From Pomphorhynchus laevis (taxonomy: Eukaryota > Acanthocephala > Palaeacanthocephala > Echinorhynchida > Pomphorhynchidae), in assembly GCA_012934845.2 (NCBI GenBank), contig WNNJ02000401.1:62001-126000 (forward strand): a DNA stretch of 64,000 nucleotides, given 5' to 3'. A model generated the notes under the pieces. It worked only from the letters and a program-made list of their open reading frames with translations, had not been told where the DNA came from and searched no databases. This document shows positions 52,700 to 62,954 of the stretch, in pieces. The translations under genes and the position numbers were made by a program. Position 1 is the stretch's first letter, and each line of letters opens with the position of its first letter.

Positions 52700-53045
52700 G
52701 TATATTACTTTTGGTAGGGGATCGTATTCTAACGATCTATTAGAAACCTACCCGATGTAGATTTCTAATAAAATGTATATCTACACCACTGGAGCAGCCA
52801 GCTTAGTGGATGTTGCGTTGAATCGCAATACAGACGTCCCGAGTTCAAATCCGATCAGCATCAGTCTACGGAGAAAGCAGATAATAAGGGTCGAAACGTG
52901 AAATGTAGGGCTGGGTCAGCAGCTGATGAGACCCACCCAGACTGATTAGTAGCGTCCTGCTGTATCAAAAATAAGATTAATACCTGTGAGGATAATATCG
53001 TGCCACAATCAGAAAAATTTCAGCTCACAGATGTAATCAAGTACA
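52700..53045 (+). mobile_element. tRNA-derived SINE copy 2, with hammerhead-like CUGAUGA and GUC parts
   Basis: Box A CAGCTTAGTGG (52799-52809) and box B GAGTTCAAATCC (52841-52852) mark a tRNA-like Pol III head. The tail holds GGGTCGAAAC (52888-52897), CAGCAG-CTGATGA-GACCC (52917-52934) and AGCGTC-CTGCTG (52951-52962). CAGCAG pairs with CTGCTG (stem I) and GACCC with GGGTC (stem II), but the strand order is scrambled relative to a working hammerhead. It is the inverse orientation of copy 1. Confidence 0.6.
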
Positions 53046-53214
53046 ATTGGTTTTAAATTTGAATTATGTTATAAAATAATAATCCTATTTGATCCCATTT
53101 AATCTCTCACTAAACGATTAAATTAATACAAGTATATGGTCTATCTCAATCAGTATTTTGTTAATACTTTATTTTTTTCTCCAAAACTTATTTTCTGATA
53201 ACCGAAATTCACAG

Positions 53215-53283
53215 GAAAGTTAATAAAGTCATCACAAACATTGAACTTCTCGCAAAACACATTTTTCCTTGCGTTGAGTATAT
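53215..53283 (+). CDS. Candidate LRR exon (69 nt, phase 2-2)
   Basis: Acceptor aaattcacAG and donor GTGAGT: KVNKVITNIELLAKHIFPCV then EY plus a split Ile/Met. V-x-N-x-V-I-T-N-I is LRR-like with the Asn shifted. Splice signals are good. Confidence 0.55.
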
Positions 53284-53782
53284 GTGAGTTTTTTGTTGAC
53301 AATATCATAAAATGTTTTTATTTATTTTTAGATACTGTTTAAATATATTTCTTTAATATTAACAACATTTTCTATTCAATTATGTCAATGTTTTAGCAAA
53401 AATGTGTGTTTTTTATAAAATTAAATATGTATATTTTTTATTTTTTAATATATTTAATTTGAAATAAAATAGTTTATAGTTTAAATGGATTTTAATCAAG
53501 AACATGAATAACTTAAAATTTAGTTATCGTATGTTATCTATTTTGTAAATGGCTATTAATTTGTTGTAGATGGTTGTTTGTTTTGTGAAACCCTCAATAC
53601 AGTGAACTAAAATGTTTTAAATTACATAAACAAGCACTACTGTATTCATCATCATTGTTTTTATATACAAATATTACTCTTTTGTAATATTTTGAAGGTA
53701 ATAACTTTATTTTTATATATTTAGGCATATATTTAGTTAAGTAATAATAATCTTAGTAATAATCTAAGACGCCTATTTCTAA

Positions 53783-54078
53783 TATATTTAGAAATACTTA
53801 AATTTACAAGAAACATATTTTTGCATGAGCATTCATGCATACCATATAATATAAAATATAATACATTAAATAATGAAATTTTAAGAATTGCAACAATATG
53901 TAATGATATTGGCTTTCTTCAAAATCATTTAAATAATTTAATAGATACATATTTTAAACTAGGTTACTATAAAAATACCATCAAGCAGAAAATAGTAAAA
54001 TATATAAATCAACACAATAATATAAAGAATAAATTTAAACTCTTAAGTGGCAAATTTTTATGGATGGATAATAAATAA
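53783..54078 (+). pseudogene. Penelope-like element RT fragment, 3' end (AT-rich family)
   Basis: Starts with KFTRNIFLHEHSCIPYNIKY and runs TLNNEILRIATICNDIGFLQ, YFKLGYYKNTIKQKIVKYIN to a TAA. The first residues overlap the end of the 37.7-38.28 kb fragment, so this supplies the thumb/C-terminal part. No GIY-YIG domain follows. Confidence 0.65.
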
Positions 54079-54139
54079 TATACTTTGTATTAGAATAAGA
54101 TACTAGATAATCAAATTTCATCAGAGGAAATACATCATT

Positions 54140-54470
54140 AGCATGTATTTGGCCCCGCTGCTATGTTGGGTAAGAAGTGTTAGGGGCCTAAACCTGATAT
54201 CAAAGCAGTCCCTTCTGATGAACTCTGATCCTTATTCTGATACATTGTCTGTTATATATTAATTAATTCATAAAAATGACTTTTATGTTAAAGTCATTAA
54301 CATAATTATAAAGTTATCAAATTTTTTATAATTATTTATTATTTAATATTTATTATTTAATGAGTATTTTATCATTATGTTTAGTTTATTTTAGTCATTA
54401 TATTTAGTTCATTATGTTTGTGATCAAATATAATAGTTTACTCAGTTACCTAATTATATATCGTTTCATA
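54140..54470 (+). repeat. Dispersed repeat R (copy 3) with hairpin head
   Basis: TTTGGCCCCGCTGCTATGTT ... AGGGGCC forms a hairpin, followed by CCTGATATCAAAGCAGTCCC and the AT-rich tail of the family. The head matches 32865-32910. Confidence 0.6.
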
Positions 54471-54926
54471 AATGTTCTGAGTTACATGTTTTTTTTGTAC
54501 AAAATAGGTATATTCATTTTACTATTCTTATTTGTCTTAAACCTATCAAGTTTAGAATCAATGAAATAGAAGCATTTTTTTAACTTAACTTTTAAAAACC
54601 GTTAATTTTTTAATATACAAAATCTGTGCATTCAGTCAAATTTTTCGATTTGTCAAAGCATTTCTCAGTATTGTTCCTATGATAGTTATAGGAACTATGT
54701 TCCTTCATAGTTATATGAAGGTTATATAAAATTATTAAATAATTTATAATTATCGTTGAGAATTGCTTTCGTGTCAAAACTAACTTTTTTTTATTGCGAA
54801 CCATCCCCGAGAATACAAAAAATACTTTATTTATTTGATATTTCGACTGTACTTAGCAGTCCTTTTCGATCTAAAAATAGAAGAAAAATATTACACAAAA
54901 AGAAAATTCCATTAAAAATAATGTAA

Positions 54927-55316
54927 CTAAGTTATAGCCCCATCAGCAACAGCTGATTTCATTTTGGCAACCTTATCACGATGTTTAGCAAGTTTATAGT
55001 TTACATCTTTTTGTACGTCTTGTGGATGGAATTTTAAGGACCAGTTAGATTTATTCCCTTTCATTGTAGTAAAGATGGAAATGTACAATGATTCCAAATA
55101 GAGCCTACGTCCTAACTGTTTTTCTTTATGTAGAATATATGTGCTTTCAAAATCAATGTTATGACCGGTCTCAATAACATGATTGAATATTGCTGAAGAT
55201 GTATCACTTTTCTTCAGTTTGTACTTATGTTGGTACGTTCTGCTTTTTAAACCTTGTTTAGTTTGTCCAACATAGGTCTTCTCACAATCTGAACAAGAAT
55301 GGTATATATTACACAT
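54927..55316 (-). pseudogene. GIY-YIG endonuclease domain of the Penelope-like element
   Basis: CNIYHSCSDCEKTYVGQTKQ and LKSRTYQHKYKLKK give the degenerate G-I-Y (N-I-Y) and Y-V-G motifs with the Cys pair typical of Penelope nucleases. IFNHVIETGHNIDFESTYIL and LGRRLYLESLYI supply the His and Glu blocks. 129 codons to the TAA. It cuts target DNA to prime reverse transcription. The frame is open but disconnected from the RT by a shift. Confidence 0.85.
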
Positions 55317-57018
55317 TGTGATGCTGCAACTGGTTTCCTTTTAAAAATGCCACTAAGTCTCGCACCAGTTTTGTAGTACACTTTTATAATGTTCTTAAAC
55401 TTTGAAGTTAACTTCGACAATCGTCTCTTTAAAGTATTACTGATGAACGTTGATTTAACGTGTTTCATATCTAGCTGTGTGGTCGACGTTCTAGACAACT
55501 GGCTTGCCATTATCGCAATTGTAAAATACCGTTTTATTGCCCATTCCGGATATTGACATTCCCTTAATATTCGATTTATTCTCCTATACTCTCTGTATCT
55601 GTATTCTCTGTTACTGCATACCGTCAGGGCTCTTCTGAACAAAGAACTGGCCGCTGAAATTTTGTGTCCTTCCGGAATATATGTGGTCCAAGGAGTAAGC
55701 GTATGTGGAATATCCGGTTTTCTAAAAACGTCTGTTAAGATGATGTTATTACGTCTTAACACTTTAACATCTAGGAAATTTATTACATTTTTCATGTATT
55801 CACAATTAACTTTCCACTGGATTGCCTTGTCATGTTTGTTAAGTATTTCCTCTAGACCTATTATTTTTGGGTCTGTATCAAGCACGGCGAAACATCGTCG
55901 ACATACCTATACCAATGTTTCAAGCTTTGCACCCTATTGTGTATATTACATTCCCATTTTGTCATATAGAGATCAGCAAGTGGAGGCCCTAATGGGGAAC
56001 CCATAGCCACACCATCAATTTGTGTGTAAATATTGTTATTGAAATATAAAGCAGATTTGCATGTACACCATTCTATCAAATTAGCCCAATCTTTACGTTG
56101 TAGTTTCGGCTCACTACACTTGTCACTAAGTAATTGTGCTGCTAGATTAATAGCCTCTTGTAATGAGATATTTGTAAATAACGAGACTATGTCAGCTGTA
56201 GCAAACCAGCATCCGGTTGGGTTAAGAGTTCTTACTTTGCTTGCAAACTCTTGTCCGCTTTTTATAAAGAAATGGATCACTGGTTTATTCTGTAAAATGA
56301 GTTTATTAATGTATTTCGTCAGCTTGTGGTTAAGATATTTATATGATGCGATTACTGGTCTCATTTCCAACTTTGGTTTGTGTATCTTAGGTAGAAGATA
56401 CAGGAATTTAAGCGAAGCGTTATCTGATTTTAGCGTCTTGTATGTGTCTTCATCTAAGTTGCCTTGATATTTTAATCGTAGTAATAGTTTGTTAAATGCT
56501 GATTCGTTTTTTGTTGTTGTCGGATCGTTAGTTATTTTCTCAAATTTATCGCTGCTTAATAGCTTTTCCCCATAGTTTATGTAGTCTTCAGTGTCAAGAG
56601 CGATCAAAGCTTTACCTTTATCAGACCGACAAATTGTTAATTCATCGTCGTTTTTAAGAGTTTTGAGGGCATTCATTTGTTCGTTACTAAGGTTCGGTTT
56701 ACATTTGAAACTAGTGTTGCGAGCCAAGAGATCAAATGTTGCTGTATCACGAAAAGATTCGAGTGGTAGATTAGACGCTCAAATTTCACTGTCACATCGT
56801 ATGTCCATAACGTTAGGTTTATTATATGGTACAAAATTTGGTCCCGTACTGAGTATCGGCTGTTGATTCATGGTTAGTGGTTTAGTTGACCAATTTATTA
56901 CGGATATTTTAGAATAATTGTTAGACTTGAATAGTCCTAACTTCATTAACTTGTGCTTATGTTTTTCCAGTATCTTTAACTTATGAGCTGATATCTTCTT
57001 ATTTATGTAATTATTCAT
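55247..57018 (-). pseudogene. Reverse transcriptase of the Penelope-like element
   Basis: Frame 1 (57018-55861, one TGA) has ICRSDKGKALIALDTEDYIN, FLYLLPKIHKPKLEMRPVIA (PKIHK), FATADIVSLFTNISLQEAIN, DGVAMGSPLGPPLADLYMTK and WYRYVDDV (active site at 55893-55904). Right after it a missing base moves the reading to frame 2 (55885-55247), which continues LDTDPKIIGLEEILNKHD, NFLDVKVLRRNNIILTDVF and FRKPDIPHTLTPWTTYIPEG. All RT catalytic residues are present. Only the frameshift and stop disable it. Confidence 0.85.
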
Positions 57019-57189
57019 ATATTTGATATCATCCGAAGATAGTAATCTTATTAGTATTGTTCATGTCCTTTGTATCAATGGATAAAGTTGACTGATACGG
57101 CCTCTTGTGTTGCGAATAGCAAAACGCATCAATGAAGATGAAATACTTCGTTGAAAGTCTGAGTTGTTAATAACTATTATGCCTGAATT

Positions 57190-57720
57190 AATTTTTGCGC
57201 ATGTAGGGATTAGCTTATTATAAAGGCAAATGTCCTATGTTGGACAAACTAAACAAGGTTTAAAAAGCAGAACGTACTAATATTAGTACAACCTGAAGAA
57301 AAGTGATACATCTTCAGCAATATTTAATCATGTTATTGAGACCGGCCATAACATTGATTTCGAAAGCACAGATATCCTAAATAAAGAAAAACAGTTAGGA
57401 CGTAGACTCGTTTTGGAATCATTGTACATTTCCATCTTTACTACAATGGAAGGGAATAAATCTAACTGGTCCTTAAAATTCCCTCCACAAGACGTACAAA
57501 AAGATGCAAACTATAAACTTGCTAAACATCTTGATAAGGTTGCCAACATGAAATCAGCTATTGCCGATAGGACTATAACTTAGTTACATTATTTTAAATT
57601 GTCTTTTCTTTTGTGTAATATTTTCTTCTAATTTTAGATTGGAAAGGACTAGTACAGTCGAAATATCAAATAAATAAAGTTCTTTTTGTATTCTCGGGGA
57701 TGGTTCGCAATAAAAAATAT
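57190..57720 (+). mobile_element. Inverted, decayed copy of the PLE 3' end (GIY-YIG and tail)
   Basis: The + strand reads YVGQTKQGLKSRT-like bases at 57235, HVIETGHNIDFEST-like at 57325 and the tail AGTCGAAATATCAAATAAAT (57655), ending in CTCGGGGATGGTTCGCAATA. It is more diverged than expected from a simple duplication and stands head-to-head with the 54.8-57.0 kb element. Confidence 0.8.
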
Positions 57721-57724
57721 TTAT

Positions 57725-58245
57725 TATTATTTATTATTTAATTATATTTATTTTTTTATTATGTTTTTTATAAACAATTTAATAACGTAGATTCCGTTAC
57801 CTGATCTGAGTTATAAAAATTCGATATTAATCTGAGTTATAAAAAAATCTTATCTCGTTAAATTTCCGAATTTTTAAACCGATTAAGATATTTTCAGTTT
57901 CAAATTTCTATACCGTACAAAATACGTACATTCAATTAAATGTTCTATTTTCTCTTGAAAATTAAAGTTACTGCAGAATAAGTTATATTAAAGATTATTT
58001 TGTTAAAACATGACTTATTTAGTTTTTTATGATTCAATAACATGAGCAAGAGAATATGTTTGCTTATTATATTGCTTATATTGCACGTTGTTTTGATTTT
58101 TAAATATCCATTTGTTGATACGTTGTCTTCGATAAACAGTCGATAGTAAAAGAAATAAAACCTTTTTTTTTAATAGAATATAAAATGTTTTAATAACAAT
58201 AAACATATGTGTAGTGTTTAAATTAACCATGATTGTTTAAATAAT
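57725..58245. other. AT-rich intronic DNA, no gene seen
   Basis: Simple TTATTATTT runs after the PLE tail, then unremarkable AT-rich sequence. Confidence 0.4.
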
Positions 58246-58249
58246 ACAT

Positions 58250-58430
58250 TATTGCAAATAATTGATCCATTATTGATAAAGGATTATTGGAGACCGATCA
58301 AAAGTGGAGAAAACTTTTATTTGATATTTCTCTAACCTATGTCTCCAACCAGAGTTTAACAACCTCTGGCTGGAGACAGATCAAAAAAAGGCGGAAACTT
58401 TTGGTATTTCGCATGATGTAAAACATTATA
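58250..58430. mobile_element. Foldback element copy 3, diverged
   Basis: ATCCATTATTGATAAAGGAT, AAAAGTGGAGAAAACTTTTA and TGTCTCCAACCAGAG ... CTCTGGCTGGAGACA form inverted arms. The outer sequence is related to the 11.2-kb element, but the inner pair differs. Confidence 0.5.
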
Positions 58431-58509
58431 ATCTATGCCTCAAAGATTAATGGACAATTAAAGTTGAAAATTAACGAGGCAACGATCAAATTTCGTAGAA
58501 TAGCTTTTT

Positions 58510-58715
58510 AAATAGTTGATAATGATTTATTATTAACAAAGAATTATTATAGCTGGATCAAAAAAGATGTAAATGTGATTTTACATTTCACTAATCTATG
58601 TTAGCATCTTCAGAAAATTTCGTTATTTTCTGAAGATGCTAACAGAGGTTAGCGAAATATAAAAAAAGTTCCTCTTTTTCTGATCCAACTTCGATAATTT
58701 GTAACCTTTTAAGAA
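58510..58715. mobile_element. Foldback element copy 4
   Basis: GTTAGCATCTTCAGAAAA and TTTTCTGAAGATGCTAAC pair across a six-base loop. The outer arms (AGCTGGATCAAAAAAGATG, TTTCTGATCCAACT) match the 11.0-kb elements. Confidence 0.65.
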
Positions 58716-58989
58716 TTATCGGGATTTCATAGAGAATCACAACGATTCCCCATGCAAGTAAAAAAATTTTAAGTTTTATAAATTTGTTGAACAAAATAAA
58801 TTAAACATTAATGTGTAAAGCCATATGGGTAATTTCATATGGGTTGAACATTTAACATTTTACAGTTTATCGATTATAATTAATCCTCATTGAAGTAAAA
58901 TATGTTAAGTATTTAAATGTGACAAATATTTATTAAAGAATACAAATATATTGACTGATCGCGTTTATTTCTTTACATTTTTCATTTAG

Positions 58990-59058
58990 ATATCTGAATC
59001 GCAATTCATTATGGGAATATGTTCGGTTCACATGCAAGTACAATCCTGAATACGAAAT
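58990..59058 (+). CDS. LRR exon (69 nt, phase 2-2)
   Basis: Acceptor ttcatttAG and donor GTTAGT: YLNRNSLWEYVRFTCKYNPE then YE plus split Met/Ile. L-N-R-N-x-L-x-x-Y is a clear LRR start. 23 residues. Confidence 0.75.
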
Positions 59059-59154
59059 GTTAGTAATAATTCTTTAACAATGTGCCACAATTTTGCAAAG
59101 AAACATTCATTTTATATTTTGTGTGCTTGCATTCATGCGATGAATACATATATT

Positions 59155-59300
59155 GGAGACAAAAATATATTGGAGACAGAATAACACATATCCTGTAGAC
59201 ATGTGTAGACATTATATATCTTTATATATAAAATATAATATATATATATAATATATAAAGATATATACGATAAAGATATAATATATATACTTTATCTTTA
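59155..59300. repeat. Low-complexity AT repeats
   Basis: A duplicated TATATTGGAGACA (59152/59169) is followed by TATATAAAGATATA-type repeats. Confidence 0.6.
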
Positions 59301-59309
59301 TACATTTAG

Positions 59310-61475
59310 ATATTACATTATCTTAACACAAGTAAACTCTTATTATATTCAATCAATTGGCACGATGTGATTCCCAATTGTTCACGCAAGTGAAGTCTCA
59401 TGTAAGCAAGCGAACGCATTCCCAAGTTTACGAGAGTTGCCCAGTCCGGTATTTTACATTCCGTGTTTAGTATACTGGTTGTCTCCAATGCATTCGGGTA
59501 CCCTGCTGTGTTAAGTGACACTTTAGATAAGCCGTTCCCCTGCGCATGCAAAAATGTTGCCCGACCGACTTATGGCATTCAACACCGCGCCAACTGCTAT
59601 TATCGCCTCTTCATAATCTAGTCGTGTCCCAGTAGATGAGCACGGGACTGCTTCTAGAAATGCACTTGCTGCGGATCCCCCGATTGCGTGCATACGTACA
59701 GTTTCCGATGGTTTCGAGGCTGAATTTAGTAACCGTTGTTCTCTACTAATAAACTGACCAGCTATGTAAGCCCTGTCTATTCACATAATCCGGAGCCTCT
59801 GTGGTTCCAGATGATGACCACGTGACTTTACCTTCGACAAAGTCGGTTCACTGATAGTTGGGGATTAGCTATCCGAAAGCAAAAGCTCTACCAGCACATG
59901 CGTTGTTGACGCTGAAGACAGATAAGATAGTAGAGATTTATTGACTGCGGACGTTTTTCGTAGACACCCGAGGACCACCAGAAGCGTTGCCAGGAACCAC
60001 GCTCTGTTTTTAAAATAGACTTTAAGCATAGCCTCTAGAAATTACAGAAGGTTGGTATCATTCTTTATAACGGATATTTGCTGGAAAGCTGGAGTAATAC
60101 GGAGAAGGTATTATATTTTTAAGACAATCGTACATGTCTGAGAAGATATAGCGCGTCATGTCTTGTCAGTCGAAGTAAGCGCGACGTCATTTCGGCCAGT
60201 TCTGATGTGGCGAAAGCAATGGCTGCGTCAATGCATATATCATCCCAAATCACGGAGCATGAAAGTTTCACTTAATCCCCGGCAACAAGCCTGCGAATTG
60301 TATCCGAGAAAGTGGAGCTGTGCGGTACGATCTCGCATTGAGATGTATTGAGCTCCATGTCAATTTGCTTTTCTTTATAGCGTATCTGATCGAAAATACT
60401 GCATAGTGTTTAGCATTCTCCGGTCAGAGTAGCATCATCTAGGTACCAGACGTTGACCGGTTTTATTAGGGATTTCACTAGATTGTTCACCGCGAAGGAG
60501 CATAGCATAGGGCAAGTAGGGTTGCCTTGCTGAACGCTTTTTTTGCTACAGGACGCCAAAGTGTGTTTCCTATCGATATAGGGGAAGACTCATTCGGATT
60601 TTTCAAGTGCAATCAATTGTGGCTCAATGAAAATAGTGCTGATCTCATTCGAAACCTCTTTAAATCTCACAATTGACAAGAAATTAATGATTTTATGTAA
60701 AAACGTCTGACCTGCTGCAGCCCAAGTAAGTCCTTCAGGTGCAAAAGGCTGCATCTGTCTGCTTCTGTAGCGCAATAAGGAAAAAATGTGTTGCTTGTGT
60801 GACTTCTTCTATGCTAGTTGCTGTGCAGAAAATTGTGGTTTCGATAGAATCCCTCTATTCATCGTTATCCTGTGGTTGGCGAGTTGGTGTAATCGCTGCA
60901 AAGTATGAGACGTATCGCACTGTAGTTTGCGAAGTTGTTTTGGCTCATAAGCAATCTAATAGCGCCGCGAGCTTCTTAAGTTCTATCTTTTCAGGTATTT
61001 TTCTGCTTAAGTCGTTGTCATTTTCTTGGATTTTATTTAGCGTTCTTAATCGGTTCAAACAGGGAATCGTCTTGACTGTGTTGTGCAGGACGTCCTATCC
61101 CCAGGCTGAAAGATACCGCTAGTTAGTCATCTCGACTAAACTCGTTAGATTTCCGACGGGACGTGCGTTTAAACTTATAGACAGAAACGAACAACATCAA
61201 GTTTTGTCACTGCTTCCAATCTGATGATGCCGCTGAAACTACCCGCAGTAACGACCGAAGTGACCGAAGTTTGAGCGACACGATCGGCGTGCTTCTTAGA
61301 GATGCGTCGAATTGCTCGAAACCCCATACATACAGATTTCTTTACAATATTGATTTAGTGTTTTGACTCATTTTCAGGGCTGCTATCCACTGTCATTCTT
61401 TCCGGGCTGTGACGGCAGTCTAGTTGAGCGTCCTGACCACGTTTGCTGTTTTAGCTTATGACGGCGAAGAAGACA
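59310..61475 (-). pseudogene. Decayed LINE, zinc-finger/REL-like family, copy 2
   Basis: From the right: a finger remnant (FRAIRRISKKHADRVAQTSV) near 61300, LTWAAAGQTFLHKIINFLSI near 60700, PISIGNTLWRPVAKK at about 60560 and VQQGNPTCPMLCSFAVNNLV with WYLDDATLTGE (RT active site, about 60430). Beyond 60.3 kb only fragments are legible (MELNTSQCEIVPHS, RLLRLTRHDALYLL, and IPDWATLVNLGMRS near 59430). It is the same family as 7.6-10.5 kb, strongly degraded. Confidence 0.55.
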
Positions 61476-61813
61476 GGCATACGTAAGCCTAAATTGATTG
61501 CTACAATGTCTGCAATGACCGTGGACTTGCGCATTATCAAGTGTCATTCATTTTCCTCCTATCTATCTCGTGGTTTTTACAATCGGTTGTTTGCCTATGT
61601 TGCAGTAATCCTTGCGTTAAAAGAACTATCACAGTATGATTTCACAGCATTTGCTTATTGTATATTGTATTCAGTTAAACAATCAGAAATTTTTTTTAAT
61701 ATTGTTGGATTACCTATATTGCATGTATATAATAAAAATCCAAGAATATTCAGTCTACACTAATGATCATAAAACATTTACCTGCTGCTACGAGATATTT
61801 TACTTTTATTTAG

Positions 61814-61879
61814 ATATCTATCAGGAAATCACATTCAGAATGTAAAGTCAGTCAGAATGTTTTACATCACAAGTGTTTT
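61814..61879 (+). CDS. LRR exon (66 nt, phase 2-2), first of a close pair
   Basis: Acceptor cttttatttAG and donor GTAAGT: YLSGNHIQNVKSVRMFYITS then VL. LSGN-x-I-x-x-V fits the consensus, and the 22 residues are two short. A 48-nt intron (61880-61927) leads to the next exon. Confidence 0.82.
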
Positions 61880-61927
61880 GTAAGTATTTAGCCATTGTTT
61901 GAGATTTACACATACTTATTTGTATAG

Positions 61928-61999
61928 AGATATATCTGGCAATTTACTAGAAGATCTCCTCGGTTCCGATTGCCAAGATATAAGTCTGACAAAAATACT
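61928..61999 (+). CDS. LRR exon (72 nt, phase 2-2), last recognised
   Basis: Acceptor tttgtatAG and donor GTACGT: DISGNLLEDLLGSDCQDISL then TKIL. I-S-G-N-x-L-x-x-L with an L-x-x-I-L ending. The next exon was not found before the window ends, so the C-terminal domains of the protein lie beyond. Confidence 0.85.
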
Positions 62000-62129
62000 G
62001 TACGTATATTAAATAATCTATTTTACAACATTATATTACTTATTGATTTCAATAACATGGTGTTTAAGCTTTTTGAAAATCCGCTTATCTTTCCAGGATA
62101 TGAATCCTCGAAGGATAGTCTGTCATCAT

Positions 62130-62950
62130 ATTACGACAGATTTAAAGGAGGAATTCGACAAAATTTGATTTCCAAGCACATCGATGATTAGTAATTTCAG
62201 CAACTTCTGCAAAACGCCAACCCTTACAACTCCGCAACCCTAAGGGCTGTTGTTTGTCCCCATGCCTGCGCTTGGTTGCAGACCATACCCAACAAGACGA
62301 CACGGATGGACTTAGCCCTAAACGAATTTTGTGTTCTGATCCGCTTTTGGCTATGTACGCCAATTAACAATGGGGACTATAGATGCCGACGTTGTCTACA
62401 ACAAGCAGACAGATTTAGATTTCATGCTCTAACTTTCCAGTTTGGAGGATATCCTAGAATAAGGCTTGATGGAGTGCGATACATCATATTTCAAGCATCG
62501 GTATCATCCGGCTAGAGAATAGCGAGAGAGGTACCCAATCTAGTCAGGAATTTGCAAGAGCTCCCTGCAGATATTCTCATTTACGAGGATCCACCGCTGG
62601 CGATTGATTTTGCGGTAACCAATCCACAACAGAAAGCGTATGTGTTAGAAAGAAACAGAAAGCGTATGTTCTATGTTATGCCATCAACAGGTATGCCATG
62701 TTCGTTAAAGATAGGAAGTATCAACGTAAGATGGAAGAACATGTTTATAACTTTGTGAGAGCGGTCATCGAGACTTATCGGGGTTGGTATTCGTCGGGCA
62801 AATAGTTTATTCGATTTATTTTCAGTCGATGTCTTGGCGGACTGGAATTTCATACAGCAGATATGTTTGACATTTATTTTAGAGCGTGTCAGTAGCTCTA
62901 ATGAGAGGTAACGCTAAAGCCATTCTGAAGAGCTTTGAAGATCTGGGACA
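62130..62950 (+). pseudogene. Decayed LINE C-terminal region, zinc-finger/REL-like family, copy 3
   Basis: CAWLQTIPNKTTRMDLALNE, a CCHC-like CRRCLQQADRFRFHAL (last Cys lost), LPADILIYEDPPLAIDFAVT, YAMFVKDRKYQRKMEEHVYN and SVALMRGNAKAILKSFEDLG. The last two match YVKDRKYKSRV and SIAIMSGNTKAMLAS of the 7.6-kb element, fixing the family and order. A P-x-A-x-D-F-A-V-T strand after the Cys motif is where restriction-like endonucleases sit in R2-type elements. It begins 130 bp after the last LRR exon. Confidence 0.65.
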
Positions 62951-62954
62951 ACCT

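Larger units (their letters stand above)
54790..57020 (-). mobile_element. Nearly full-length Penelope-like element (RT plus GIY-YIG), disabled
   Basis: The minus strand contains, in order, an N-terminal region (WSTKPLTMNQQPILSTGPNF), RT and a GIY-YIG nuclease, then a non-coding tail (AGTCGAAATATCAAATAAAT and CTCGGGGATGGTTCGCAATA). Three lesions disable it: an in-frame TGA at about 56778, a one-base frameshift at 55886-55892 beside the RT active site, and another near 55318 between RT and GIY-YIG. An inverted partial copy of its 3' end lies at 57190-57720. Confidence 0.85.

Noticed and set aside
53332-53400. LRR exon 48 nt after the 53215-53283 exon
   Set aside because: A good acceptor at the expected short-intron distance, but the in-phase reading hits TAA after eight codons.
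46045-54220. Hammerhead ribozyme in repeat R (CGAAACC and CTGATGA near 46.05, 47.66 and 54.2 kb)
   Set aside because: CGAAAC precedes CTGATGA with no stem II between them in the right order, no paired stem I, and no NUH triplet in position.
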